Below, one piece after another: positions 17,251 to 27,551 of a stretch of 64,000 nt of DNA. Position numbers and translations under genes: made by a program. Where the stretch lies: assembly GCA_026705765.1 (NCBI GenBank), contig JAPPAB010000076.1, forward strand, positions 52,004-116,003. The letters are read 5' to 3'. Numbering within the stretch: the first letter of the stretch is position 1; every line of letters starts with the position of its first letter. The notes below the pieces were generated by a model. The model had not been told where the DNA came from. It saw only the letters and a list, made by a program, of their open reading frames with translations, and ran no database searches. This DNA is from Gemmatimonadota bacterium (lineage in GTDB: Bacteria > Latescibacterota > UBA2968).

Positions 17251-17943
17251 TGGTGCGCAGTTGTACTGTCGTTATTCGTCGGATCTTTCGCTGTCACGAG
17301 CATGGCGGGGAATCATGAGCAGACCAACGTCAAAGAGAAGGCCACCGAAGATCAAGAGAAGGCCACTGATCAAAACATGGCTTATCTGAGAGTCTCTGGT
17401 GAGTTGGCGCAGCTTGCGCAGGACAGTAAGGACGCCATCTTAATGCTGGCTGCTGCTCGTCTCGAAGCCATGGCAGCAACCGAGGAAGTATCAAGAGATA
17501 AGACCTCCAAAAGTGATACCGCCAAAGCCGATGCAGAATCAAAGCCAGAGAGAGGAGACCTGTACGCATTGGCGGAACAGTATGCAGGAACTAATGAGGC
17601 ACTACACGCCCTCATTGAAGACAGCAAAGCATCCGGGGCTACAAAAACAAAAGGAAGAGACAGAGGTCCTGGGTCCACCACGACCTTAGTATTCGCACAT
17701 GACACAGACGTCTTTCATGTTAGATTTAACGCGTGGGAATGGGCAGAAGTGACTGTGAGAGGTGATGGAGACACGGACTTAGACCTGCACGTCTATGACG
17801 AAAATGGCAATTTGGTTGACAGCGACATCGGTGGAACTGACGTAGCCTATTGTAGCTGGATACCTATTCGGACTGCTACATTTCGTATCGAAGTTAAGAA
17901 TTGGGGTAGCGTGTACAACAGATACAGGATAACAACGAACTAA
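17230..17943 (+). CDS. exported protein with C-terminal PPC-like domain
   Basis: A 237-residue protein with a clear signal peptide (basic MRKTTY, hydrophobic VVLSLFVGSF, Ala cut site near residue 23). A charged, helix-rich middle (about 25-135) is of unknown type. The C-terminal beta domain (about 145-237) contains DLDLHVYDENGNLV and FRIEVKNWGS, resembling the bacterial pre-peptidase C-terminal (PPC) domain usually found on secreted peptidases. It has no catalytic domain of its own. It lies directly upstream of the caspase pair and ends at a strong terminator, so it is probably a separate transcript. A role as a partner or substrate of the caspases is only a guess from position. Confidence 0.6.
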   Translation: MRKTTYIWCAVVLSLFVGSFAVTSMAGNHEQTNVKEKATEDQEKATDQNMAYLRVSGELAQLAQDSKDAILMLAAARLEAMAATEEVSRDKTSKSDTAKADAESKPERGDLYALAEQYAGTNEALHALIEDSKASGATKTKGRDRGPGSTTTLVFAHDTDVFHVRFNAWEWAEVTVRGDGDTDLDLHVYDENGNLVDSDIGGTDVAYCSWIPIRTATFRIEVKNWGSVYNRYRITTN

Positions 17944-17965
17944 TCGTAGAAAATAATTATCCTAA

Positions 17966-18017
17966 ATGCCAAAGGCTACATAAACCCAGAGTTCCGGTAG
18001 CCTTTGGTATTTTTTCT
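17966..18017 (+). terminator. rho-independent terminator
   Basis: A perfect 11-bp stem (CCAAAGGCTAC with GTAGCCTTTGG, extended by A-T pairs) is followed by TATTTTTTCT, 22 bases after the stop of the PPC-like gene. Confidence 0.85.
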
Positions 18018-18138
18018 GGCTATGTCAATGCCCATTGATAGCATTCGCCATACCGATTGCGCCTGATAAACCAAGTTTATGAATTAATCAGGCTATCCAA
18101 TGGAACACAATCGCATCACCTTTTTTGTGGAGTAAATC

Positions 18139-20283
18139 ATGCGGAAATTATTCCTTATTGCGTTATGCGTGCTGGCATTGGCCGTAATATCGGAAGACAG
18201 TCAAGCGAAAGAAAGGTACGCAGTGTTAGTTGGCGTCAGCCGATATCAGTATCTCGACAAATCATTGCAGCTAAACGGACCGCCAAAAGACGTACAACTC
18301 CTGCGCGAGTATCTGACGAATGTGGAAGGATTTCCAGACGATCGTGTCATCTGTCTCATCGACAACGGGAATACGGATAAGGAAGCTGAACCAAAGTATG
18401 CCGATATTCGCGCAGCACTTAAGAATCTGCAAGACAAGCTGACTACTGGCGACTTCGCGTTGCTTTACTTTTCTGGACATGGCTCTCAACAGCCTGACCA
18501 ACCTGACTCAGATGAAGAAAGCGACGGATATGACGAGATATTTCTTCCCGCCAATGTAAAGGGCTGGAATAAAGGCAAACAGGCTGTCGAAAATGCTATT
18601 ATTGACGACGAAATCGGCGAATTCATCAGCGCATATCGTAGTAAAGGTGTCGATGTCTGGGTGATTTTCGATAGCTGTAGTTCGGGGACTATGACTCGTG
18701 GTGTTGGCGATGAATCGACGCGTACCCGGAAGGTTTCTCCTGAGGATCTCGGTATTCTCGATGAGTCAGGTGATAAGCGAGCGCTACGAAGCAAGGGACA
18801 CGGAGACGCTGACACATCTGCTTTCACAGATAGCTCTACTGATTCCTCAGAGTCCAATCTCGGAGCACTTATTCAATTTTTTGCAGCGCGCGCAGATGAG
18901 GAGACTATAGAGAGACTCCTACCTCGTGGTGCGAAGGTCTCAGAACAAGATACACTGGGCCTATTCACCCATAGTCTCGTAAGTGTCCTATCTCGTTTTC
19001 CCGACGTAAGTTACGATGCACTTGCACAGATGATCATTGCCGAGTACGCATCAAGTTCATATACCAGAAGCAGACCACAATTCTATGGAACCAACATGGA
19101 TCAGAGAGTGTTCGGTGGAGAATCGATACACAATCTGGCGTTTCGCGCCACACTCGATACCGAATCAAAGCTACTCACTGCCGAACAGGCTGGCAAGTTG
19201 CGAGGCTTTGATAAAGGCGCAATAGTGAGCATTCACCCCAATGCAGCCGATACGAGTATGATCGGAACCGGCGTTGTGACCAAAGCAACGCTTACTGAGT
19301 CAACGATAGATCCAGATTGGAAAGAAGGTGCTACCATACCTAAGTACGATTGGCAACCTGTTCACATTCGCCTTGTACAACCAGCATATACGCCAACAGT
19401 TCGAATTTCTGAGGTCGAGACAATCCGCGACGCTGATAATCGCCGTCTGCGCGACATAATCGACGCACTTGAGAAAGACAACATACCTCTCGTTGAATTT
19501 AGTGCCTTCGATCCTGATGCGGATTATTTCGCAGCGTTTTTCGACGATAGGTTCTGGCTGTTACGACCGGATCAGACCTTACCCTGCTCAGTGCAGGTGA
19601 TTACGGAAGAACAGCGTCTTAAATGTGAACGTGAACGACGTGAACGCACTCGGATTCCTGAACCGTTATTTTGGAGCGCACCTGATGATGCACATACACT
19701 CGTTTCGCGTGCCGCCAGAGCACGTAATCTGGTCAAACTACAATCGTTCTCCAATGTGCCATCTTCATTGAAGTTGAAGGTTGAGATTGAAAGAAATGCC
19801 AGACGCTTTTCCTTAACTGAACAAAAAGGATTATTGAAGGCAGGTGACAAGGTGTACGTTAGTGCCAGCAATGAAAGTCAGGATGCATGGGATATCTTCT
19901 TCTTCTACGTAGATAGCAACCTCGGTATCACGCCAATGCAAGACTATGGTAAATCAGCGCGAGTACAATCCAAAAAAAGAATCGATATAGAGGTTGGAAC
20001 GGTTAATGACCGAACAGTGGGAGCAGAGAGCCTCGTGATCATTGCAGATCCAGCTCGAGATGGAAAACAGGCTAACTACCACTTTCTTGCTCAGAAAGGC
20101 TATGAGAAGATCGCTCTTCGTGGCAAAGGCAATCGCCAATCATCACAGAAGTCACCACTACAGTTAATCATGGAGGGCATATGGGAGGGAGATAAAAATG
20201 CATCGTCACGCGGTATAGACGCAGCCCAGAACAAAGGATCACAAGCGCACGTTAAGGTATTTACGTGGAGAGTCGAACGATGA
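18139..20283 (+). CDS. exported caspase-like (C14) peptidase with C-terminal DUF4384-like domain
   Basis: A 714-residue protein. A signal peptide (1-23, ending DSQAK) is followed by a caspase-type p20 domain (about 25-190) starting RYAVLVGVSRY. The catalytic dyad is His114 in YFSGHGSQ and Cys180 in IFDSCSSG. Prokaryotic members cleave after basic residues, often with calcium. The C-terminal region (about 545-660) reads like the DUF4384 beta domain, with LKAGDKVYVSASNES and IFFFYVDSNLGITPM. Export is unusual for a death- or signalling-type caspase and suggests action in the envelope. The stop overlaps the next gene's ATG by four bases (ATGA), so the two are translationally coupled. GGAG precedes the start. 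Confidence 0.88.
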   Translation: MRKLFLIALCVLALAVISEDSQAKERYAVLVGVSRYQYLDKSLQLNGPPKDVQLLREYLTNVEGFPDDRVICLIDNGNTDKEAEPKYADIRAALKNLQDKLTTGDFALLYFSGHGSQQPDQPDSDEESDGYDEIFLPANVKGWNKGKQAVENAIIDDEIGEFISAYRSKGVDVWVIFDSCSSGTMTRGVGDESTRTRKVSPEDLGILDESGDKRALRSKGHGDADTSAFTDSSTDSSESNLGALIQFFAARADEETIERLLPRGAKVSEQDTLGLFTHSLVSVLSRFPDVSYDALAQMIIAEYASSSYTRSRPQFYGTNMDQRVFGGESIHNLAFRATLDTESKLLTAEQAGKLRGFDKGAIVSIHPNAADTSMIGTGVVTKATLTESTIDPDWKEGATIPKYDWQPVHIRLVQPAYTPTVRISEVETIRDADNRRLRDIIDALEKDNIPLVEFSAFDPDADYFAAFFDDRFWLLRPDQTLPCSVQVITEEQRLKCERERRERTRIPEPLFWSAPDDAHTLVSRAARARNLVKLQSFSNVPSSLKLKVEIERNARRFSLTEQKGLLKAGDKVYVSASNESQDAWDIFFFYVDSNLGITPMQDYGKSARVQSKKRIDIEVGTVNDRTVGAESLVIIADPARDGKQANYHFLAQKGYEKIALRGKGNRQSSQKSPLQLIMEGIWEGDKNASSRGIDAAQNKGSQAHVKVFTWRVER

Positions 20284-23200
20284 ACCTGACTACATTCTGC
20301 AAAACAGCCTCATTAGTCTTTATTCTTACTATCATTTGCGAAAGCGGATATTTGACGGCACAGACACGCGAGCCAAACATCCGAATTGATTCAAGTATAG
20401 TTGGCGGTGGATTAGATGATCTCCTATTTTCAGTCGAAGGCGATTTTCTGTTCTTAGTTTTTGACGATTCTTTCGAAGATGTCATATGGCGTTATGATCT
20501 TAATCAGCGTCGATTTGATTCGCATATACTCATCCCTCGCGCGGATACGTACACGATCAATTCTGACGGTACAAAATTTGCGTACGTTGATTATGAAACA
20601 CGTGATGTGCAGGTGATCAGCTTTGAATCGGGCGATGTCTTGCATACCTTACCCTATCCTGCCGCATCTGAAGATAACCTGTCTCTGTATGATCCTCGGA
20701 TTATGTTTTCTGGTGATGCCTCTAACCTCTTTTTGTTTCATTCCTGGTATAGTACAAACACATTGTATGTTGCAGACATTACTTCCAACGTATGGCGCGT
20801 GCTTCCAATAAAAGAAGATCATATAAAGAACTACGCATTATCTAGCAATGGACGAGTGGCGTTTACAATAGAAGATTGGAATACACCGGGTTTTGTATAT
20901 TTTAAAGTACTGTCTGAAGTGCAAACATTGGACGAGGCCAAGATATTCACTACCTCTGTAAGAATCTTTGATAAACATACGGATGACCGCAATAGTGACA
21001 GTATAGACAACTTCTCATTTTCAAGCGATGGTACTAAGATCCTTCTGAGGGAGAAAAAAAAGGATAATGTTGATGTGTGGCATTTACTGGATTCAGAGAC
21101 ACTGACAACACTGGGGAAATCATGGGTTTCACCAATTGGCGGATGGCTCACGATAGAGACAAAAAAACACGCCGAGGTCGATGCTGGATGGCTAGGCAAC
21201 CGCCCTATCGCGCTTTACAAATCGCTTGGTGGTTCTGCTGGATTCACCATATTTGATGTGGGGGAACAGAGTGTGTTGTTCTCCCAGTCCGGCATTTATC
21301 CCGAAAATATAGCGTTTAGCTCGATGGCAGGACATTTGGCATTCGGGAACAGTAGAACAGGCGTTATTGAGGTTTACCTGGGTGGGACACCAAAAGAAAA
21401 AACCGAACACCTGGCTCCTCGTCTTGTTCCGCAAATCCAGCATAATGGCCCTCTGGATGGATTGACAATTTCAGGAGATAGTCGTGGCGTGGCGATGGCC
21501 GGCTCTGATGACTGGATATCACTATGGGATTGCACCTCGGGTCACATGTTTCGGCGTCTGTCATGCGACAACATATCAATAGAATCTGTGGCGTTGTCGC
21601 AGAATGGGCTGCAGTTGATGATCAACTACTACCACGTGAGTGAGATATGGGACGTCACAAGCGGCGAACTGCGGCAAAGGATAAGTAACACCTTTAATGG
21701 TGGACCAGGGGATGATCTAATATTCGGCACTTTTCTCGGTGATGACACACATGCCTTGATATGTAGCAGACTTAGCGGATGCAGGGTGGTGGAATCTTTC
21801 TCGGAAAACAAATCTGATACAAAGCTGCAAATAGACTACAATGAAGACTACGGCTGTAGTGCGGTTTCATTAGCGCCAGATGAAAGGTCCATAGCACTGG
21901 AATGTTGGCACCGCACTAAGGATATTAAGGGTATTGGATGGATGAATTTGAACGCTGACGGTCATATGCAATTCATTGAGATCCCTATCCCTGAGGGTAC
22001 TTGGGTGACCACAGTCGCAGCACTGGAAAACGCGCGCGTCGTCGCTGGTCTATCCAACGGCGATATTCTGCTGATTGACGCCGCGAAAGAGAAAATTGTA
22101 AAAACCCTACGGACGCGAATTCTCGATATCGGTCCGATCATCCATCTAGACAATGAACGTTTTGCAATCGCTTCGAGTGGAAAGAAAAAATATTTTGTTT
22201 CTTCTCCGGATAACCGCCCACCAGAAATACTGATTATTTCCTCGAAAGATCTTTCGGTATTACAGCGTTTACCCTGGGGCCCATTGACAGACGATGTGGG
22301 CATTCCCGGTACCGAGCGACTGGCTGCAAGTGATGATGGCCGCTGGCTGGTTTCAGCATCAGGACCAAAGCAGCGTTCTTTGGGGCAACCATTGGTACAG
22401 GTATGGGATACTGCCATCTCGCAAAACACTGAAACCCTCACATCGAAGGTCATCCCTGTAACCCGAGTCGAGTTCGATATCGAAGGCAACTATTTGCTGG
22501 CTGACAGCCATGAATATGCCACTCTTTGGCATATAAAGAGCGGACAAATAATGCGCCAATTTCGTCATCTCTACTCCGAAGAATTAAGCAAATTTGCGAC
22601 GCTGGACGATAACACATTAGTCTATCTGTCGTCTGACGGATTATCAGTAAAGTCGTGGTCCCCCAATACCGGATTGCGCGACCACACGGTCCTCGATTCA
22701 ACATACATTAGTCCAAACCCAAGCGGTCTTAGTACCGACGGATCACGCATCGCTTTGTCCAGGAATCATCTTGGGCTTGTTCTACTTTCTTTAGAAGAAC
22801 GCCACGAAAATCAGACGAGGCGTATTGACCGCAGTTTCCTGGAAGAATTTTACTTATTTGCTGATCGGATTCTGTTAAATCTCGGCCAAAGTGCCATTGA
22901 GGCTATTGATGCATCGACTGCCGAATCAATCTGGTTGCGTGACGACATCAATAGCATTTACAACGGAACGATTATGTTCACTGCGGATAGTACAGGTGTC
23001 ATCCTCAAGACTGTAAAAGAAGGAAATATGAGCCTGCTCGTCCTTGAGGCGGAGACAGGTAAGACGCGCTTTAGCCGGCCAATCCCTCTAAAACGTTATG
23101 TGCCAGTTTACAGTGAGGTAGGTGCCCAAGGTTTATTGGGTTCCCAAGGTTTATTGCACTCTTTCGAAGGGGGGATAGAACGTCTCTCTCTAAATGACGG

Positions 23201-25022
23201 CACGGTCATTGATACTCTGAATATTGTCACAGGTATACCTAAATATGCTGTAGCTGACCGGGAGGGCAAATATCTGGTGCTCACATATTCTGATAAGGTC
23301 GTACTATGGTATAATAACTATAAGAAATTTGAGCTTATTGAGGGAGTTTCAGCTTATCAAGTTGTGGGAGTTTCTCATTCTAATACATATAAAATAGAGA
23401 GCGTCGCGTTTTCCTCTGATGGCCGTCTTTTGGCAATTGCTGAGACAGACGGTACTGTCAGTCTATGGGACGTTTCCCTTGGTCCGAATAATCTGCGTTT
23501 CATAGCACGACTCATAACATTCGTTAATGGTGATTGGGCTGTTGTAGCACCAGATGGACGCTACGACGCGAGCGATCCCGCTGATCTCGACGGTCTCGTC
23601 TGGGTGATGCCCGATGCGCCCACCAAACCAGTGCCGCTTACGATCTTTTACCGAGAGTATTACGAACCAGGACTCTTGCCACGCCTGCTGGCAGGCGAGG
23701 AGTTCCCGCCTATTCCCTCAATCGGGAGTCTGAACCGTACACAACCACAAGTAGCAATCGTCGGCATCGAATCCGCAGGAACCAATCGCGTGAACGTCTC
23801 AGTTGAAGTAAAAGAATCCGGGACCGAAGGCGTGCAAGATCTCAAACTGTTCCGCGACGGTCGTCTGGTCGGGCTGAATGATCTCGCTGAACGCCCTCCA
23901 GACCTGGATCAGGGTGATGCCTGGCAAGTGACCTTCCAAAATATCGAACTATCGACGTCTGGTTCAGATACCATTGCATTTTCGGCATACGCCTTCAATG
24001 ATGACGGCATAAAGTCCGAAACGCATAGATTGCCCTTCACACGACCATCTGTAGAACCCAATCCGCGACGGGCTTTCGTGATCGCCGTTGGTGTGAATGC
24101 CTATCAGAATCAGAGTTGGGACCTGCGCTACGCGGCTGAAGACGCCCGGGCAACAAGAGATATTATCGCTCGCTACATTGAGGCGTCAGACGAATTCGAG
24201 GAAGTCCACACTGTGTCGCTGATTACCGATCGCGACGGATCGGGTGCTATCACCGGTATTGCAACGCGTGAGGCCCTTCTCACTGTGCTGGATGCGTTGG
24301 CAGGCGAAACTATCGACCCTGATTTGCTCCATCTGATCCCAGGTGCAACATCGTTGAGTAAAGCAGGCCCCGACGATCTCGTCTATCTCGCCTTCTCTGG
24401 TCACGGACTGTCGGGAGATAATGGTCTGTTTCACTTGTTCCTGTCAGACATCGGAGAGGGTGAGAAACGCGAAGTGAACAGTGCACTACTCTCCCGCACG
24501 CTCGACAGCGACCTCCTCGCCCGTCATCTCCGCCAAGTAGATGCTGGCGACTTTGTGATGATTGTGGATGCGTGCAATTCGGCTGCAAGTGTCGAAGGTG
24601 GCGGTTTCAAGCCGGGACCGATGGGTAGCCGTGGATTGGGACAACTCGCCTATGATAAGGCCATGCGCGTGCTTGCTGCGAGTCAGGCCGAAGCAGTTGC
24701 ACTGGAAAGTGAACGTCTCAGGCATGGTCTGCTGACTTTTGCAATGCTACATGAGGGATTGGCCGGTGGAGCAGCCGACCGCGCACCAACAGACAGCACC
24801 ATCGTATTCTCGGAACTATTGAATTATGGCGTGGATCGCGTGCCTTTGCTGTATGAAGATATCCGCAGTGGTAATTTCACTCCGCAAGGACGTGGTCTGA
24901 CAGCGGCGTTTACCCCAAATGGTCAGGTTACTGCGCCGACTTCTACACAGCGTCCAAGCCTGTTTGATTTCAGCCGCACTGAACGGGAGTTGCGGCTGCC
25001 AGTGCTGAATCAAGTCGATTGA
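20280..25022 (+). CDS. exported giant WD40-repeat protein with C-terminal caspase-like domain
   Basis: A 1580-residue protein. The signal peptide is about residues 1-32 (ending LTAQ). Roughly 40-1090 is a chain of WD40-like propeller blades, clearest near 1040 (SVAFSSDGRLLAIAETDG, then VSLWDVS). A linker (YYEPGLLPRLLAGE) and an Ig-like segment precede a caspase domain starting at about 1263 (RRAFVIAVGVNAYQ). The catalytic dyad is His1375 in FSGHGLSG and Cys1432 in VDACNSA. WD40-caspase fusions are known in bacteria and are usually cytoplasmic; this one has an export signal. I start it at the ATG overlapping the upstream stop, which gives the best signal peptide. The propellers may bind partners that gate the protease (inference). 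Confidence 0.88.
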   Translation: MNLTTFCKTASLVFILTIICESGYLTAQTREPNIRIDSSIVGGGLDDLLFSVEGDFLFLVFDDSFEDVIWRYDLNQRRFDSHILIPRADTYTINSDGTKFAYVDYETRDVQVISFESGDVLHTLPYPAASEDNLSLYDPRIMFSGDASNLFLFHSWYSTNTLYVADITSNVWRVLPIKEDHIKNYALSSNGRVAFTIEDWNTPGFVYFKVLSEVQTLDEAKIFTTSVRIFDKHTDDRNSDSIDNFSFSSDGTKILLREKKKDNVDVWHLLDSETLTTLGKSWVSPIGGWLTIETKKHAEVDAGWLGNRPIALYKSLGGSAGFTIFDVGEQSVLFSQSGIYPENIAFSSMAGHLAFGNSRTGVIEVYLGGTPKEKTEHLAPRLVPQIQHNGPLDGLTISGDSRGVAMAGSDDWISLWDCTSGHMFRRLSCDNISIESVALSQNGLQLMINYYHVSEIWDVTSGELRQRISNTFNGGPGDDLIFGTFLGDDTHALICSRLSGCRVVESFSENKSDTKLQIDYNEDYGCSAVSLAPDERSIALECWHRTKDIKGIGWMNLNADGHMQFIEIPIPEGTWVTTVAALENARVVAGLSNGDILLIDAAKEKIVKTLRTRILDIGPIIHLDNERFAIASSGKKKYFVSSPDNRPPEILIISSKDLSVLQRLPWGPLTDDVGIPGTERLAASDDGRWLVSASGPKQRSLGQPLVQVWDTAISQNTETLTSKVIPVTRVEFDIEGNYLLADSHEYATLWHIKSGQIMRQFRHLYSEELSKFATLDDNTLVYLSSDGLSVKSWSPNTGLRDHTVLDSTYISPNPSGLSTDGSRIALSRNHLGLVLLSLEERHENQTRRIDRSFLEEFYLFADRILLNLGQSAIEAIDASTAESIWLRDDINSIYNGTIMFTADSTGVILKTVKEGNMSLLVLEAETGKTRFSRPIPLKRYVPVYSEVGAQGLLGSQGLLHSFEGGIERLSLNDGTVIDTLNIVTGIPKYAVADREGKYLVLTYSDKVVLWYNNYKKFELIEGVSAYQVVGVSHSNTYKIESVAFSSDGRLLAIAETDGTVSLWDVSLGPNNLRFIARLITFVNGDWAVVAPDGRYDASDPADLDGLVWVMPDAPTKPVPLTIFYREYYEPGLLPRLLAGEEFPPIPSIGSLNRTQPQVAIVGIESAGTNRVNVSVEVKESGTEGVQDLKLFRDGRLVGLNDLAERPPDLDQGDAWQVTFQNIELSTSGSDTIAFSAYAFNDDGIKSETHRLPFTRPSVEPNPRRAFVIAVGVNAYQNQSWDLRYAAEDARATRDIIARYIEASDEFEEVHTVSLITDRDGSGAITGIATREALLTVLDALAGETIDPDLLHLIPGATSLSKAGPDDLVYLAFSGHGLSGDNGLFHLFLSDIGEGEKREVNSALLSRTLDSDLLARHLRQVDAGDFVMIVDACNSAASVEGGGFKPGPMGSRGLGQLAYDKAMRVLAASQAEAVALESERLRHGLLTFAMLHEGLAGGAADRAPTDSTIVFSELLNYGVDRVPLLYEDIRSGNFTPQGRGLTAAFTPNGQVTAPTSTQRPSLFDFSRTERELRLPVLNQVD

Positions 25023-25123
25023 GAACTGTCTCGCTGTTGAAGCCTAAAAAATATGAGAAGGATGGCCCTGGGCTTGACCTGTTTTGGTGGGTACCTTATC
25101 AGTAATCAGAAAGGAGACCCACT

Positions 25124-25766
<643 letters not shown>

Positions 25767-25769
25767 CAA

Positions 25770-26317
25770 GGCTCCCCTACTCAGCTCGGTACTGGCTATG
25801 GTAACGAAGCTCTGCTCGTGCAAGGGATAGATCCCGGCTTGCTGTCAGGCGTGGTCTTGAGTGGGCGAATCAGCCCCCACTGGCACAGCAGGACGACGGC
25901 ATCTTGACAGCCACTGAAATTGCTATGTTGCCGCTGACTGAGGTGGACCTGGTGGTACTTTCGGCGTGTGAGACAGGATTGGGTGAGACCGCCGGAGGCG
26001 AAGGCTTATTGGATGTGCAGCGGGCCTTTCAGGTAGCTGGGGTGCGTTCGACTGTAGCCAGCCTGTGGAAAGTCCCGGACGAAGAGACGCGGCTATTGAT
26101 GGAACGCTTTTACCGTAATCTTTGGGAAGAGCAGATGGCGGGATTGGAAGCCCTGCGTGAAGCACAATTATGGATGCTGAAGAATACAGAAGGTCTGAAG
26201 TCTTCGGATGAGATGCGTGACATGGAAGACGTAGATGACTTCACTACCTTCTCCCTGATCAGCAGGACCTCGCCATTCTACTGGGCAGCGTTTCAGTTGA
26301 GTGGGGACTGGCGATGA
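25770..26317 (+). pseudogene. C-terminal fragment of a CHAT-domain (caspase-like) protein
   Basis: The frame open from 25904 encodes a typical CHAT C-terminal half: VVLSACETGLGET with the catalytic cysteine, RAFQVAGVRSTVASLW, and the ending SPFYWAAFQLSGDW. Joining it to the upstream frame (GLLSGVVLSG) across a one-base deletion near 25868 restores the family text ANQPPLAQQDDGILTATE. The N-terminal half with the catalytic histidine is absent, and its place is taken by the IS3 remnant. It is read here as the tail of a lost effector gene, probably not functional. Confidence 0.75.
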
Positions 26318-26596
26318 ATGGCTTAGTTAACTTCTTTATCTCGCAGTCTCCTCATGATGATAGCGAATAGTGGGAGAAAGTGATTACTTCAGCCTTCCCT
26401 GGCAGACCTCAGAGCCCTGAACAAGCGCATTGCTGCCAGCGGCGCATGCTTTGAGTAAAACCCGAAATACCAAAGAATTTGCTCAAATTATAACCGATGC
26501 TCAAATTGCCGCTGCCCAGGTCCGAGCACGCGAATGGTCTAATCGTAAAAAGTAGAGATATAAAAAATTGCAGAAACAAAATAGGAGGGATGAACA
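26318..26596. other. gene-poor stretch with a possible coding scrap
   Basis: No full gene is visible. About 26448-26553 in one plus frame reads TKEFAQIITDAQIAAAQVR and ends at a stop, which looks like the tail of a lost protein; I do not recognise it. A GGAGG ribosome site for the next gene lies at the right end. Confidence 0.3.
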
Positions 26597-27421
26597 ATGT
26601 TCCGTCAATGTATTTGTATAGGTGTATTGATTCTTATGAGCATGCCCCTCAAGTCACAACAGGACAACGGGGATATTGAGCCTTTACCTGGTGAGACTTT
26701 CCAAGATTGTGATGAATGTCCAGAGATGGTGGTGGTGCCATCGGGATCGTTTACGATGGGGGCTCCGAGTGGAGAATATGGCCGCGGTGATTCTGAGGGC
26801 CCTCGTCATCTCGTGATTATAGATTATCCTCTTGCTGTGGGTGTATATGAGGTGACATTTTCTGAGTGGGACGCGTGCGTGTCAGATGGCGGCTGTGGCG
26901 GGTATGTTCCAGATGACGACGGGTGGGGACGTGGGAATCGTCCGGTGATCTTCGTGAGTTGGAATAACGCGCAGTCTTATGTACGCTGGTTGTCTGGCAA
27001 GACGGGTCATAATTATGGTTTGTTGAGTGAGTCAGAATGGGAGTATGTGGCGCGGGCGGGAACGGAAACGCGATATAGTTGGGGCAACGAGATAGGTCAC
27101 AACCGCGCCAATTGCGATGGTTGTGGTAGTCGTTGGGATGATGATAGGACAGCCCCAGTGGGCAGTTTCAGCGCGAATGGTTGGGGCGTTTACGATATGC
27201 ACGGGAATGTATGGGAGTGGGTTCAGGACTGTTGGAATGATAGCTATGTTGGTGCCCCAGTAGATGGTTCTTCGTGGGAGTCTGGGGACTGCTGTAAGCG
27301 CGTGAGGCGTGGTGGTTCGGGGGACTTCAGTCCGAGGTGGTTGCGCTCTGCGATTCGCTCCTGGGATCCCCCCGACTACCGGAACGACGACTTCGGTTTT
27401 CGGGTTGCCCGGCGATTTTAA
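26597..27421 (+). CDS. exported FGE-sulfatase (SUMF1/C-type-lectin-fold) domain protein with DGR-like variable C-terminus
   Basis: A 274-residue protein with a signal peptide (about 1-20) and one formylglycine-generating-enzyme-fold domain. Family landmarks are MVVVPSGSFTMGAPSGE, YEVTFSEWDAC, SESEWEYVARAGT and VYDMHGNVWEWVQD. The cysteines that carry out formylglycine formation in true FGE are replaced (RRGGSGDFSPRW), so it should not activate sulfatases. The end (DPPDYRNDDFGFRVARRF) matches the layout of variable regions of diversity-generating retroelement (DGR) targets, where this fold displays changing residues. No reverse transcriptase or template repeat is seen in the window. It probably acts as a binding protein in the envelope. 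Confidence 0.8.
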   Translation: MFRQCICIGVLILMSMPLKSQQDNGDIEPLPGETFQDCDECPEMVVVPSGSFTMGAPSGEYGRGDSEGPRHLVIIDYPLAVGVYEVTFSEWDACVSDGGCGGYVPDDDGWGRGNRPVIFVSWNNAQSYVRWLSGKTGHNYGLLSESEWEYVARAGTETRYSWGNEIGHNRANCDGCGSRWDDDRTAPVGSFSANGWGVYDMHGNVWEWVQDCWNDSYVGAPVDGSSWESGDCCKRVRRGGSGDFSPRWLRSAIRSWDPPDYRNDDFGFRVARRF

Positions 27422-27551
27422 CTCTTGCCTCCTTACCTCTTTACCTCTTGTCAAGAATGCCGTTGCAAACCCCTGTTTTTTCGAGTAAATTGCAGATAGT
27501 TACAAAAAGGTCATTTATCATGAGGGGTTCAACAGACAAAGGTGTACCATA

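Noticed and set aside
26597..27421. FGE-fold protein as the activator of the sulfatases in the window
   Set aside because: The two cysteines needed for formylglycine formation are absent at the expected place, and the protein is exported while the sulfatases are not.
27298..27421. Template repeat and reverse transcriptase of a complete diversity-generating retroelement
   Set aside because: No second near-copy of the variable region and no reverse-transcriptase motif was found anywhere in the window.
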